Assembly: GCF_017745095.1 (NCBI RefSeq) | Contig: NZ_JAGHZZ010000060.1 | Span: 52,359-116,358, forward strand | Reading direction: 5' to 3' | Length of the DNA stretch: 64,000 bases | Origin: Sporocytophaga sp. | Lineage (GTDB): Bacteria > Bacteroidota > Bacteroidia > Cytophagales > Cytophagaceae | In this document: piece by piece, positions 33,963 through 42,715 of the stretch | Layout of the letters: the number at the start of each line of letters is the position of its first letter | Position numbering within the stretch: position 1 is the stretch's first letter | Notes under the pieces: model-generated | What the model was told of the DNA's origin: nothing | Database searches by the model: none | What the model saw: the letters and a program-made list of their open reading frames with translations, nothing else | Position numbers and translations under genes: made by a program

Positions 33963-36002
33963 ATGAGGTCTCATAGTTTATTAATCATTATCATAACCCA
34001 GTTTATTTTTTTTAGTTTTCAAACTGCTACTGCACAGAGAAATAAAAAAAATTATACTACCAGAGATGTTTCTTTGGGAAATCCTGATTCTTTGAAAGCC
34101 ATTGATGAAAATTTCTCTATTGAATTTAAAAATCTCAACAAAGTCCCCTTCTATCAGGATCCTAAGCAATTGGCGTTGATCCGAAAACTAGAGGACCAGA
34201 AAAACTATGCGGCACTACTTCCTGTCCTGGAGAACTATGTAAGCAATTTCGGGATAGACAATTTCTCTCAGAACCCTGTATTATTGTGGAAACTTGCACA
34301 ATTGTATGAATATTTCGGCAGGGCAAATAAAGCTAAATCCCTCTATCGTATAATCCTCAAACACCACAGAGGCAAAGAACTCAGAAAAATATTATTGCAC
34401 TATGACACATTGAATACTGACAAAAAGGAATATTATGTTCCGCTTCAGTATTACTATGATCTTGTAGAATATAGAAAAGCCATTGATACACTGACTCCTC
34501 CCAAAAGTGTATTTCTTAATATGGGAGAGCTTGTAAACGACAATAAATTCCCTGATTACGGCCCTAGCTATCATGCAGAGCAAGATTTACTTGTATTCAC
34601 TAAAAGGAAAAAAGAACTAAGTGCAACTAAATTGTCATTCAGAGAAAATGAAGAATTGTATGTAAGCAAAAATTATGACGGGTTCTGGGATGAATCATAT
34701 CCTTTCTCCAATGTCATCAATTCTCACTGCAATGAAGGGTCTGCTTACCTCAGCAGAGATGGTAAAACGTTATTCTTCAGCAGATGCATAGTAGAAGAAT
34801 ATAAATACGACTGCAGAGACTGCATGGGAAGCTGTGATATTTATGTAAGCTACTTTAAAGACTCTACATGGACTGTACCGGAAAACCTCGGCCCTCAAGT
34901 GAATAGTGTTTCATGGGACTCTCACCCTACCCTTTCGCATTCTGAAGATACACTTTACTTTGCTTCCGATAGAATAGGTGGATTCGGACTTTCTGACATT
35001 TACTTTACTTATAAGACTCCAAAAGGCTGGGCTCCTGCACAGAATATGGGACCTGTATTCAATACCAGAGGTAATGAAGTAAGTCCTTTTTATCATGCAG
35101 CTCATGATGTATTTTACTTTAGTTCAAATGGTCAGTTACTGAACTTCGGAGATCTGGATTCTACTGACTACAGTTTCCATACAATGGATATTTATAAATC
35201 TGTGAAGTTAAATGGAAGATGGACTGAGCCTAAAAACATTGGTCCACTGGTAAATGGACAAGGAGAAGAATATTACTTCACAATTGATCCAAAGTCAAAA
35301 GACCTGTTTTATGCTAAAACAGAAGTAATTGATCCTAAGAATCTCGACCTTTATAGCTTCCCTCTTCCAATGGAAGCTCAACCAACTGCCAATATCAAAT
35401 TTTCTGGCTCACTTACGGATACAACTACAGGAAATCCTTACAAAGGTATTGTTTCCATTATCGACTTAACGAATGGTATTGAGGTAGCTCCAAAGTTTAT
35501 GAGGCCAGATGGCTCGTTTGAATTTGACCTTATCGACAACAATGATTACTTGCTTGTTATTCAAGGAGAGGATTTCTTTAGAGTGGAGCAAAAATTTCAC
35601 CTGGACGGCGATACTACTTTAAACCTCCATACACCTGGGTTAAAATATAATAAATGGAAATTTGCCTCTATTGAGTTTGAAGGAGGAAGTTCCAAAATAC
35701 TTACAGAGATGGAGCCTGATCTTGATAAGGTTGTAAATTTCCTTCTAGACAATCCTACTCTTAAGCTTAGAATTTCTGGGCATACAGACTCTGATGGAAA
35801 CTCTGACCTGAATTTGAAATTATCTCAAAAAAGAGCTCAGGCTATCAAAGACTATATTATTGCCAAAGGGCAGATAGAGCCTGACCGAATCGAAGCGCTT
35901 GGATTCGGAAACCAAAAGCCTATTGTGGAAGAAAAGACTGAAGAAGATAAGAGAATCAATAGAAGGGTTGAATTTGAAATTATCAGACCCGAAAAGAAAT
36001 AA
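33963..36002 (+). CDS. porE: Type IX secretion system protein PorE (TPR, propeller, CRD, OmpA)
   Basis: About 679 residues in PorE order: signal peptide (ending TATAQ), TPR-like helices (about 40-150), a five- or six-bladed PD40 propeller (GSAYLSRDGKTLFFSRC, DTLYFASDRIGGFGLSDIYF, DVFYFSSNG), a carboxypeptidase-regulatory-like domain (GSLTDTTTGNPYKGIVSI) and an OmpA C-terminal domain with intact GHTDSDG and NRRVEFEI for peptidoglycan binding. PorE tethers the T9SS ring to peptidoglycan. A TTG 42 bases upstream is open, but ATG at 33963 starts a good signal peptide and lies after the promoter. The gene is divergent from lon-porQ-hslU. Confidence 0.88.
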   Translation: MRSHSLLIIIITQFIFFSFQTATAQRNKKNYTTRDVSLGNPDSLKAIDENFSIEFKNLNKVPFYQDPKQLALIRKLEDQKNYAALLPVLENYVSNFGIDNFSQNPVLLWKLAQLYEYFGRANKAKSLYRIILKHHRGKELRKILLHYDTLNTDKKEYYVPLQYYYDLVEYRKAIDTLTPPKSVFLNMGELVNDNKFPDYGPSYHAEQDLLVFTKRKKELSATKLSFRENEELYVSKNYDGFWDESYPFSNVINSHCNEGSAYLSRDGKTLFFSRCIVEEYKYDCRDCMGSCDIYVSYFKDSTWTVPENLGPQVNSVSWDSHPTLSHSEDTLYFASDRIGGFGLSDIYFTYKTPKGWAPAQNMGPVFNTRGNEVSPFYHAAHDVFYFSSNGQLLNFGDLDSTDYSFHTMDIYKSVKLNGRWTEPKNIGPLVNGQGEEYYFTIDPKSKDLFYAKTEVIDPKNLDLYSFPLPMEAQPTANIKFSGSLTDTTTGNPYKGIVSIIDLTNGIEVAPKFMRPDGSFEFDLIDNNDYLLVIQGEDFFRVEQKFHLDGDTTLNLHTPGLKYNKWKFASIEFEGGSSKILTEMEPDLDKVVNFLLDNPTLKLRISGHTDSDGNSDLNLKLSQKRAQAIKDYIIAKGQIEPDRIEALGFGNQKPIVEEKTEEDKRINRRVEFEIIRPEKK

Positions 36003-36017
36003 TATATCCCTCTCATT

Positions 36018-36326
36018 ATGTCTTCATCTCTTGACGATATGCCTCCCTATGAATTCTTCCAGCAAGAACTGGAGGAGGCTATATTAAAATTTTTGGACTC
36101 AAAAGCTGACGCAGATGATATTCCAAAATCTACAGAGGTATTAAGACTAAATCTTTTTGTTGAATATATTTCTTTTCACAAAAATCTGGAAAGAAAAGAT
36201 CAGCTTCTTAGAATAGACGAGCTGTTGACTGACTTCATCTCTCACCTTGCTACAAATTCCATTGAATTGCAGCCAGCAGCCAAAACCTTAATATTAGAAT
36301 TCGTTACCTATTTCCTTAATTCATAA
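36018..36326 (+). CDS. Small hypothetical protein downstream of porE
   Basis: A 102-residue, mostly helical, acidic protein without signal peptide: YEFFQQELEEAILKFLDSK, LRLNLFVEYISFHKNLERKDQLLRIDELLTDFISHL and a hydrophobic end. It begins 15 bases after the porE stop, on the same strand, and is likely cotranscribed. I recognise no family. Cytoplasmic location is suggested by its composition. A link to secretion is only positional. Confidence 0.55.
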   Translation: MSSSLDDMPPYEFFQQELEEAILKFLDSKADADDIPKSTEVLRLNLFVEYISFHKNLERKDQLLRIDELLTDFISHLATNSIELQPAAKTLILEFVTYFLNS

Positions 36327-36369
36327 AAGAAAAGTCTACCTGACATTTTTTTAGGGCTTAGAGAGCTTT

Positions 36370-38754
36370 CTATTTGCAATATGCTTGTATGAATGCTCTA
36401 CTACCTTCAAAATTTAGTTTGAGGGCTTCATGCCAATCTTCACATCCACCTTTTTTGTCACCGGACTGATATCGTAGCACTCCCCTGTTATTGTATGCAA
36501 GTCCAAAAGATTTATTTAATTCCAATGCTCTACTATAATCTTTCATAGCTCCCGATTTGTCCCCCAGATTGGCTTTAGCTAATCCTCTGTTACAATATGC
36601 ATCCGCATAAGCAGGATCCAGGAGTATTGCTTTATCAAGATCTTCAATAACCCCCTTAAGATCATTAGATGAAAATCTAAGGATGGCCCGATTACCATAA
36701 ACCAGAGGATTGTCAGGTATAAAAATAATTGCTTTCGCATAATCACTTAATGCCCCCTTTTCATTCCCTGTATTGGCCTTTAATATCCCCCTATTCAAAA
36801 AAGCCTCTCCATAAGAAGAATCCAGCTCTATAGCCTTGGTATAATCTTTAATGGCAAGGTCTAAAGATTGAATGTGATAATATGTTATACCTCTGTTAAG
36901 ATATATCTCCTTATCAGAAGGGTTTATCGTAATTGCCTTATTAAAATCTTCCAGAGCTCCTTTAAAATCATTTAGCTTACATTTGGCAATTCCACTATTA
37001 AGATAAGCAGCCGTAACATTTGGGTTAATTGACATGGCCTTTTGATTATCTTCCACTGCTCCTTTAACATCATTTAATGCATATTTCACCATACTTCTGT
37101 TGCTATAAGCATCAGCATTGTCAGGATCAAAAAGGATTGCCTTATCAAAATCATTCAATGCCTCTTTTAGTTTGCCAAGACTTTTGAGAACAAGTCCTCT
37201 ATTATTGTAAACAGATAAATATTTGGGATCAAGCATCAATACTTGATCATAATCATTTAAAGCCGTATTTGCTTGGTTGAGTTTTGCATAAGAATTTCCT
37301 CTGTTATATAGAGCATTAACATAGTTTGGATGAATTTTTAAAGCCTTATCATATGCTGATATTGCTTCTTTATTTTTGCCAAGATTAGCTAAAGCTACGC
37401 CAAGGTTATTATATGCTTCTTTATGAGTCGGATTTAGCTCTAAAGCTTTATTAAAATCCTCAATTGCCAGTTTGTATTCTCCGCTTTTATTGAATTCTAC
37501 ACCTCTGTTATTATAAGCCACGTCAGAAGGGATATGTCCAATGGCATAGTTCCATAAAGAAAGGCTGTCTTTCCAGACATGTACATGTGAGTAATTATAA
37601 ATTCCAAGAACCAGAACATATAAGGATAATATTCCTCCTCCAATCACATTTCCCTTTTGAAAACTCAGAACCTTTTCGACAGCAAACACAAGTAAAAGAA
37701 AAAAACCAATAGAAGGAAGGTATGCATACCTATCAGCCATATGTGCCTTACCTACAGGAAGAATTTGAAGTACCAAAACAATATTCAGTATAAAGAAAAT
37801 GACTCCAAAGATCACTGTTTTATTCTGTCTAAAGAAAATAACAAGCCATGTAAAACTGCATGTGATAGCTAGAAAAGCGGCATAATAGTAATATGGTATA
37901 TCTCCCTTAGGATATGGATAAAAAGCAACCAGATCATACGGCCATAAAAGCTTTAATATATACTGCGAGCCTCCATATCCAGCAAATACCAAACGTTTAA
38001 ACAAATTATAGTCAGGGATTCCTTCTGTATCAGGACCTAAACTTTGAGCATAAACAGCTAAGATTCCAAATGTCAAAGCCAGCAAGAAAAATGGGATTTT
38101 CTCTAAAATTACCTTTGCTGATTTTATATTTCTCCCATAAAAAAAATCAACGAGAACCAGAGTTGGGGCCAGTGAAACTGCCATACCCTTTGATAACAAA
38201 CTGAAAATAAAGAAGACCAAAGAAAGACCATAATTGATGTAATTCTTTTCTTTAGCGAATCCAGCATAAAGCCATAGTGAGATAAGGAAGAAGAACGTGA
38301 ACAGGACATCCTTTCTTTCTGCTATCCAAGCCACAGATTCTGCATGAATCGGATGGACTCCGAATAATAAAGCGGTGAAAAAAGCGGTATAACTATTTCC
38401 GAGTAATCTGTATATCAACAGAAATACCAGAAATGAATTTAAAATATGCAGAATAAGATTTGTTCTGTGATAAGGTAAAGGATTAAATTTATCTGATTGA
38501 TAATCTAATGATAGAGAAATAAGAGCAAACGGATGGTAATTACCCATATGATTTTCTGTAAAATAGGATTTAAAATCTCCTTTCTCTATAAGGCTTATAA
38601 AAGGGCTTTCAGTAACGTAATTTGGATCGTCCCAATTTGTAAATTTATTCTTCAGAACTGGAGTATAACTTAAATAAGTTAGTATTCCAGTTAAGATAAT
38701 TAAAAGAACAAGATTTAAATTCTGCTTTTTGTCTTTTTCGAAAACAACACTCAT
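36370..38754 (-). CDS. TMTC-like GT-C membrane protein with 11 TPR repeats
   Basis: 794 residues. The first 400 hold about ten membrane helices with the GT-C/TMTC-like features FTNWDDPNYV, YHRTNLILHILNSFLVF, GVHPIHAESVAWIAERKDVLF, LLSKGMAVSLAPTLVLVDF and HMADRYAYLPSIGFFLL. Eukaryotic TMTC proteins with this layout O-mannosylate partners; bacterial ones remain uncharacterised. The C-terminal 390 residues are 11 TPR units of 34 residues with the consensus AYNNRGVxxxxxGxxxxAxxDxxKALELNP, ending GGCEDWHEAL. It stands alone, convergent with the porE-linked gene. It may glycosylate exported proteins, which is inference. Confidence 0.75.
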   Translation of the reverse strand: MSVVFEKDKKQNLNLVLLIILTGILTYLSYTPVLKNKFTNWDDPNYVTESPFISLIEKGDFKSYFTENHMGNYHPFALISLSLDYQSDKFNPLPYHRTNLILHILNSFLVFLLIYRLLGNSYTAFFTALLFGVHPIHAESVAWIAERKDVLFTFFFLISLWLYAGFAKEKNYINYGLSLVFFIFSLLSKGMAVSLAPTLVLVDFFYGRNIKSAKVILEKIPFFLLALTFGILAVYAQSLGPDTEGIPDYNLFKRLVFAGYGGSQYILKLLWPYDLVAFYPYPKGDIPYYYYAAFLAITCSFTWLVIFFRQNKTVIFGVIFFILNIVLVLQILPVGKAHMADRYAYLPSIGFFLLLVFAVEKVLSFQKGNVIGGGILSLYVLVLGIYNYSHVHVWKDSLSLWNYAIGHIPSDVAYNNRGVEFNKSGEYKLAIEDFNKALELNPTHKEAYNNLGVALANLGKNKEAISAYDKALKIHPNYVNALYNRGNSYAKLNQANTALNDYDQVLMLDPKYLSVYNNRGLVLKSLGKLKEALNDFDKAILFDPDNADAYSNRSMVKYALNDVKGAVEDNQKAMSINPNVTAAYLNSGIAKCKLNDFKGALEDFNKAITINPSDKEIYLNRGITYYHIQSLDLAIKDYTKAIELDSSYGEAFLNRGILKANTGNEKGALSDYAKAIIFIPDNPLVYGNRAILRFSSNDLKGVIEDLDKAILLDPAYADAYCNRGLAKANLGDKSGAMKDYSRALELNKSFGLAYNNRGVLRYQSGDKKGGCEDWHEALKLNFEGSRAFIQAYCK

Positions 38755-38820
38755 AAACTAAAATATTACCTAAAATAACCTTAGACAGGTAAATTTATTG
38801 CTAAATAATATTGAATCATA

Positions 38821-39066
38821 ATGGTAAATTTTCCTTTATTCAAGAAGACCGAGAACAACAATACTTATTATAAAATAGCTTCATTTGGCTATTTTGAAGA
38901 GATTAAACGGATAGGTAAAAAATATCTTTTTTACACGATTGAAGCCACGCAACTTCCAGAAAGAAATTATATCAGAGACCTTACCGAAAATGAGCAAGGG
39001 CATTTCATTTCAATTACTGAAGAGGAATACGAAGAGGTTAAAAAGAAATGTGACCTCCATAAATAA
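38821..39066 (+). CDS. Small hypothetical protein
   Basis: An 81-residue, strongly charged protein: MVNFPLFKKTENNNTYYKIASFGYFEEI followed by GKKYLFYTIEATQLPERNYIRDLTEN and an acidic end. Beta-strand-like start and a helical C-terminus are suggested. No motif or membrane helix is visible. It is divergent from the TPR protein gene (66-base gap) and is closed by a good terminator, which supports a real transcription unit. Confidence 0.5.
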   Translation: MVNFPLFKKTENNNTYYKIASFGYFEEIKRIGKKYLFYTIEATQLPERNYIRDLTENEQGHFISITEEEYEEVKKKCDLHK

Positions 39067-39067
39067 T

Positions 39068-39095
39068 AAAACCTGTATCTTTCCATACAGGTTTT
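39068..39095 (+). terminator. Terminator hairpin
   Basis: A perfect 11-bp stem (39068-39078 with 39085-39095) whose 3' arm ends in TTTT, directly after the stop of the small gene at 38821-39066. Confidence 0.8.
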
Positions 39096-39130
39096 AAGAA
39101 AAATTAAATCTAAAGTAATTTAACTACTCT

Positions 39131-39757
39131 TTAATGAGAGTTCATTTTGCTATTATCCATTTTGCTGTCATTCATCTTTGTGCTGCTTGTTGCATTAAGC
39201 TTTGCTTCCAGAGCAGTAGCCTTATCATAGTGCGTCTGAATGGTTTTAAGGTTAGTAGCAGCATAGTTTTTAAGCTCAGTATCTTTAAGCTCTGTAGATG
39301 CTTTTTGGAAAAGATCAAGCATCTTTTTATGGCCATCTACCATATGTTTGATATAAGCTTTATCAAACTCAGCACCTGTCTTCTTTTTCAGATCATTGAT
39401 CATCATGGTTTTCTCCTCTCCGATAGAGGTTGGTACTGTGATGTTTTGTTTGGTAGCGATTTTCTTTAGCTCGGTATTCGCCTTGGTATGATCATCTACC
39501 ATCAATTGAGCGAAGTTTTTAACTTCTTTATCTTTGGCATTTTTCACAGCTAATTTTCCCATTTCTACTTCAGCCATTCCACCTGTAGCGGCTTTCTCAA
39601 CAAATTCTTTAGAGTCCATCACGGTCACTTCCACGACCTTTTTAGGTTCAATGGCAGCCTGCTTAACTTCGGCAGTTTGTTTTTCATTACTAGAATTACA
39701 CGCCGTAGCATATAACAATACACTTAGGCAACCTGCAAGGATCTTTATTTTTTTCAT
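39131..39757 (-). CDS. DUF4142 lipoprotein
   Basis: 208 residues from the ATG at 39757, which opens the signal peptide (MKKIKILAGCLSVLLYATAC with lipobox Cys20); an ATG at 39802 would add 15 polar residues. The body is a DUF4142 four-helix domain: DSKEFVEKAATGGMAEVEMGKLAVKNAKDKEVKNFAQLMVDDHTKANTEL, KTGAEFDKAYIKHMVDGHKKMLDLF and NLKTIQTHYDKATALE, with a ferritin-like layout and conserved His. The tail is a Met/Asn/Ser/Lys repeat (KMNDSKMDNSKMN). The family's role is unknown. Confidence 0.88.
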   Translation of the reverse strand: MKKIKILAGCLSVLLYATACNSSNEKQTAEVKQAAIEPKKVVEVTVMDSKEFVEKAATGGMAEVEMGKLAVKNAKDKEVKNFAQLMVDDHTKANTELKKIATKQNITVPTSIGEEKTMMINDLKKKTGAEFDKAYIKHMVDGHKKMLDLFQKASTELKDTELKNYAATNLKTIQTHYDKATALEAKLNATSSTKMNDSKMDNSKMNSH

Positions 39758-39909
39758 GTTTTGTTTGGAGTTTTCTCTTTTCAAAAGAACTAAACCAGAC
39801 ATGATCCATGAATGTTTAAGGTTTTCAAATAAAAAATATTCTTATCCCTTATTCATCAATTAATTCCATCATAAAATAATATGAGACAGATTTAAAGATT
39901 ATAAAAAAA

Positions 39910-39934
39910 GAGAGCCTTCTCTACAAAGGCTCTC
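39910..39934 (-). terminator. Terminator of the CgeB-like gene
   Basis: A perfect 9-bp stem GAGAGCCTT/AAGGCTCTC (39910-39918 with 39926-39934), followed by seven T on the minus strand. Confidence 0.85.
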
Positions 39935-39965
39935 CCCACAATTAAAACAATTAAAACAAGGTAAT

Positions 39966-41093
39966 TTATTTAGCAACATATATCTCTTGTCTGCTAGAGG
40001 AAATCCTGGATCTATCAATTCCTATCTCTTCACAGATTTTTTCAAGTTCATTTACCCTGTGAAAACAAGTATGCTTTTTATTAATCGCTCTCAGGCCTGA
40101 AATAGAAAGTGCTTCATTTATACTTGTATTCAGAACGGCTGCGAGATGCAATACCATTTGTTTTCCTGTTCTTGCAACCAGATAATCTTTACCTGGAGAA
40201 AACAAGTTTTCACAATCACTCCATGGGGCACTAATCAGAGGGATACCACAAGCAAGCGCTTCAAAAGGTCTTATTGTAGGTATGCCTGGTAGTAGCTGTA
40301 CATAAGGTCTCCTAGGTATGTGCACAGTAACACGATACTTGGCAAACACGTCCGGTACTTTAAAATTCGGTAACCATCCTCCATATTCAATGCCTGCTTC
40401 TTTAAAAGCTTTGATAACGCTTTCAGGAAACCTTACTCCATATACTTTAGCTTTCAATTTTAGTTCTTTCACTGGATTAATCAGAAACTCCTGCAGTTCA
40501 ACACTTCTCTCTTCATCATAATTTCCGATCCAGACAAGATCTCCTTCATAAGATTTGCTTCTAGGATAAAACATTCTGGTATCAGCGGCTTCATGCCATG
40601 CCCAAGCCCTTTTGGCCCAGCCTTCTATGAGAAAAATATTTTTTATAACATCACCAAATGCCAATACTCCATCTACATTACCAAGATTATATTTTTCTAT
40701 TGCTTCCTTGTCAGTTACAACCCTGTGATTGGTAACATGGAACAACACCTTGAATTTATGTTTACTTTTCACTTCGCCTATCCTGGCAATCATCTCCGGG
40801 TCATTAGCCTCGTGAGCTATAACAAGATCAGCTTCCTTTAAAATATTATCAAGATTTAATTTTAAAGGATTATAAAAATTTGTGCTTAAGTCAGGGTAAA
40901 AAGAATAAAACTCTTTAACAGCCTTCTGCCCATGCTCTAATACGAGGTTTTGGATACAGGTATTTCCATCCTGCTCATATAACTTAACATCATGTCCTCT
41001 GGATTTCAATTCCGAAATTATTCCTCTTAAAAAATGCGCATTCCCGTTATTCCAGTCAGATATGAGGGATTGATAAAACATTACGATTTTCAT
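39966..41093 (-). CDS. CgeB-like glycosyltransferase
   Basis: 375 residues from the ATG at 41093, which opens the Rossmann strand MKIVMFYQSL. An open extension upstream to 41186 reads through low-quality sequence and was not used. GT-B layout: N-terminal NAHFLRGIISELKSRGHDVKLYE, ADLVIAHEANDP, DGVLAFGD, then C-terminal GDLVWIGNYDEERS, KAKVYGVRFPE, IEYGGWLPNF, VTVHIPRRPY and RPFEALACGIPLISAPW (donor site) with LVARTGKQM. It resembles the CgeB/DUF3880 group of glycosyltransferases. The acceptor is unknown. It is a single-gene unit with its own terminator. Confidence 0.8.
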   Translation of the reverse strand: MKIVMFYQSLISDWNNGNAHFLRGIISELKSRGHDVKLYEQDGNTCIQNLVLEHGQKAVKEFYSFYPDLSTNFYNPLKLNLDNILKEADLVIAHEANDPEMIARIGEVKSKHKFKVLFHVTNHRVVTDKEAIEKYNLGNVDGVLAFGDVIKNIFLIEGWAKRAWAWHEAADTRMFYPRSKSYEGDLVWIGNYDEERSVELQEFLINPVKELKLKAKVYGVRFPESVIKAFKEAGIEYGGWLPNFKVPDVFAKYRVTVHIPRRPYVQLLPGIPTIRPFEALACGIPLISAPWSDCENLFSPGKDYLVARTGKQMVLHLAAVLNTSINEALSISGLRAINKKHTCFHRVNELEKICEEIGIDRSRISSSRQEIYVAK

Positions 41094-41297
41094 ATAATGA
41101 TATATGTTAAAATGTTTATTTGGACCAAAAGAGCAGCGTACTTCACCAGCTCTACCAATGCACTGTGTGATTTCAGAATGAAACATCAGAGTGTTTCACC
41201 TTATAAAGTTGTTCTTAGCTTTATGTTAATTTGATAAAGTAAACAGAAGTTTTAACCTTCAACTTGAAAAAATGTTAAAAGTAATAGTCTAAAAATT

Positions 41298-41843
41298 TTA
41301 ATCAATATTTAGTTTACGAAGTGCAAGCATTATCCCTGCAACAGAACCGGACACTTTAATTTCTCCCTCTAAAAGCATTGTTTTAAGCTCTTCTATCGAT
41401 ACCAAAAGTACTTCTATAGCTTCCGTCTCATCTAGATTCTGATCTCCTGCTTTGACAGCATTTTTCACTCCATATAAATGAATCCTGTTTGTATCCTTAG
41501 TTGGATTATCAATCAGTTCTGCGATCTTTACAACCTTACCTGAATATCCTGTTTCTTCCTTTAGCTCCCTTAAAGCCGCTTCTTCAGGGCTTTCTGATTC
41601 AGGATCATATATACCACCTGGCAACTCAATTAATATTTCACCTGAGCCATGTTTGTACTGCTTAACAAGGACAACCTTTTTACTTTTAGTAACGGCAAAA
41701 ATAATTACTACTTCTGGTCTTACGCTTACAAAATAATCATCAACAATTTTTCCATCCGGCAGCTGTACGAGATCCTTTCGTAATTTATACCATTTATGGT
41801 TGAATACTATTTCCGAAGCCAGTGTTTTCCATTTCTCAATCAT
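41298..41843 (-). CDS. Nudix hydrolase (ADP-ribose pyrophosphatase-like)
   Basis: A 181-residue protein with a Nudix box: LPGGIYDPESESPEEAALRELKEETGY, where RELKEETGY gives the catalytic Glu pair. One residue extra lies between the first Gly and first Glu compared with the usual Gx5E spacing. The family start WKTLASEIVFNHKWYKLRKDLVQLPDG and the later IDNPTKDTNRIHLYGVKNA match ADP-ribose/nucleotide-sugar pyrophosphatases. It hydrolyses nucleoside diphosphate compounds linked to another group. The exact substrate cannot be read. Neighbours are unrelated genes. Confidence 0.87.
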   Translation of the reverse strand: MIEKWKTLASEIVFNHKWYKLRKDLVQLPDGKIVDDYFVSVRPEVVIIFAVTKSKKVVLVKQYKHGSGEILIELPGGIYDPESESPEEAALRELKEETGYSGKVVKIAELIDNPTKDTNRIHLYGVKNAVKAGDQNLDETEAIEVLLVSIEELKTMLLEGEIKVSGSVAGIMLALRKLNID

Positions 41844-41997
41844 AGTACAATTATATAAATAAGCTTGGACAAAGCTGTCATTAAAAATGCTTTCGATAAA
41901 AAATAATGTTAATAGAAATTTAAATCACAGGACACTCGTCCATTTAACGTACTGCTCCACTATTCTTTTTATGATCTATATCATATCTCATGATGAA

Positions 41998-42552
41998 TTA
42001 ATCCCTTTTCTCCATCTCCGCTTTAATCACTATGGTATGCTCATCCTGAACTTTATTTCCTAGCATTTTAGGAGGTGTAATTTTATAATCGGTAATGAGT
42101 ACTTTCCAGTCTGCATCTGCAATAAGATTGCTACCTTTTCTTGTTAGAGTGCCTTCTACGGTTATTTCTTTTGAGACACCATGCATCTTAAAATGTCCCT
42201 TTACAGTTACTTTCTGACTTCCCTCCTTTTCGGTATCAAAATTTGAAATAATTTTTCCTTCAAATTCAGCATTAGGGTATTTATCAGTTTCAATCAATTC
42301 CTTCATGTGCTTATTTCGCTTCTCTATCCCAGTATCTATGCTTTCAAAAGGGATAGAAAAATAAACAGTCTTCTCATTAAGATTAATACTTCCCCTGAGT
42401 TGATTAGAGGTTCCTGTATAACTATTTAATGATGCCTTTGCTTTAAATTCGGCATGTCCTTTTTCCGTAGTGTATGTCTGAGCATAAACATTATTTAAAA
42501 ATAAACATGATAAAAATAACTTGAGAAATAGAGTAATGCGTTCGGGAATCAT
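41998..42552 (-). CDS. YceI family periplasmic protein
   Basis: A 184-residue protein with signal peptide (ending NNVYAQ) and a YceI lipocalin-like fold: GHAEFKAKASLNSYTGTSNQLRGSINL, FSIPFESIDTGIEKRNKHMKELIETDKYPNAEFEGKII, and VKGHFKMHGVSKEITVEGTL. The fold binds isoprenoid-like molecules in other members. Location is the periplasm. It is divergent from the PAS kinase gene at 42716 (163-base gap). I see no partner genes such as a cytochrome b561, which often accompany yceI. Confidence 0.88.
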   Translation of the reverse strand: MIPERITLFLKLFLSCLFLNNVYAQTYTTEKGHAEFKAKASLNSYTGTSNQLRGSINLNEKTVYFSIPFESIDTGIEKRNKHMKELIETDKYPNAEFEGKIISNFDTEKEGSQKVTVKGHFKMHGVSKEITVEGTLTRKGSNLIADADWKVLITDYKITPPKMLGNKVQDEHTIVIKAEMEKRD

Positions 42553-42715
42553 AATTATAATTATTTATCTTAAGTAATTAACACTTATCTATTATAACTT
42601 GTTATCTATGCCAAACCTAAAAACCGGTAAATGAGTACAAGGAGTTAAATAATTATTTATTTTCAGTCAATATTGTCTGAAATAGATCTAAAATTTTTCA
42701 TATTGTAATCCTGGT

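Noticed and set aside
41120..41190. tRNA-like stretch on the minus strand (ATTGGTAGAGC followed by GGTCCAAAT)
   Set aside because: The D-arm half does not pair with its partner (GTGC instead of GCTC) and there are no acceptor or anticodon stems. It also lies in the open frame upstream of the CgeB-like gene, which I did not use.
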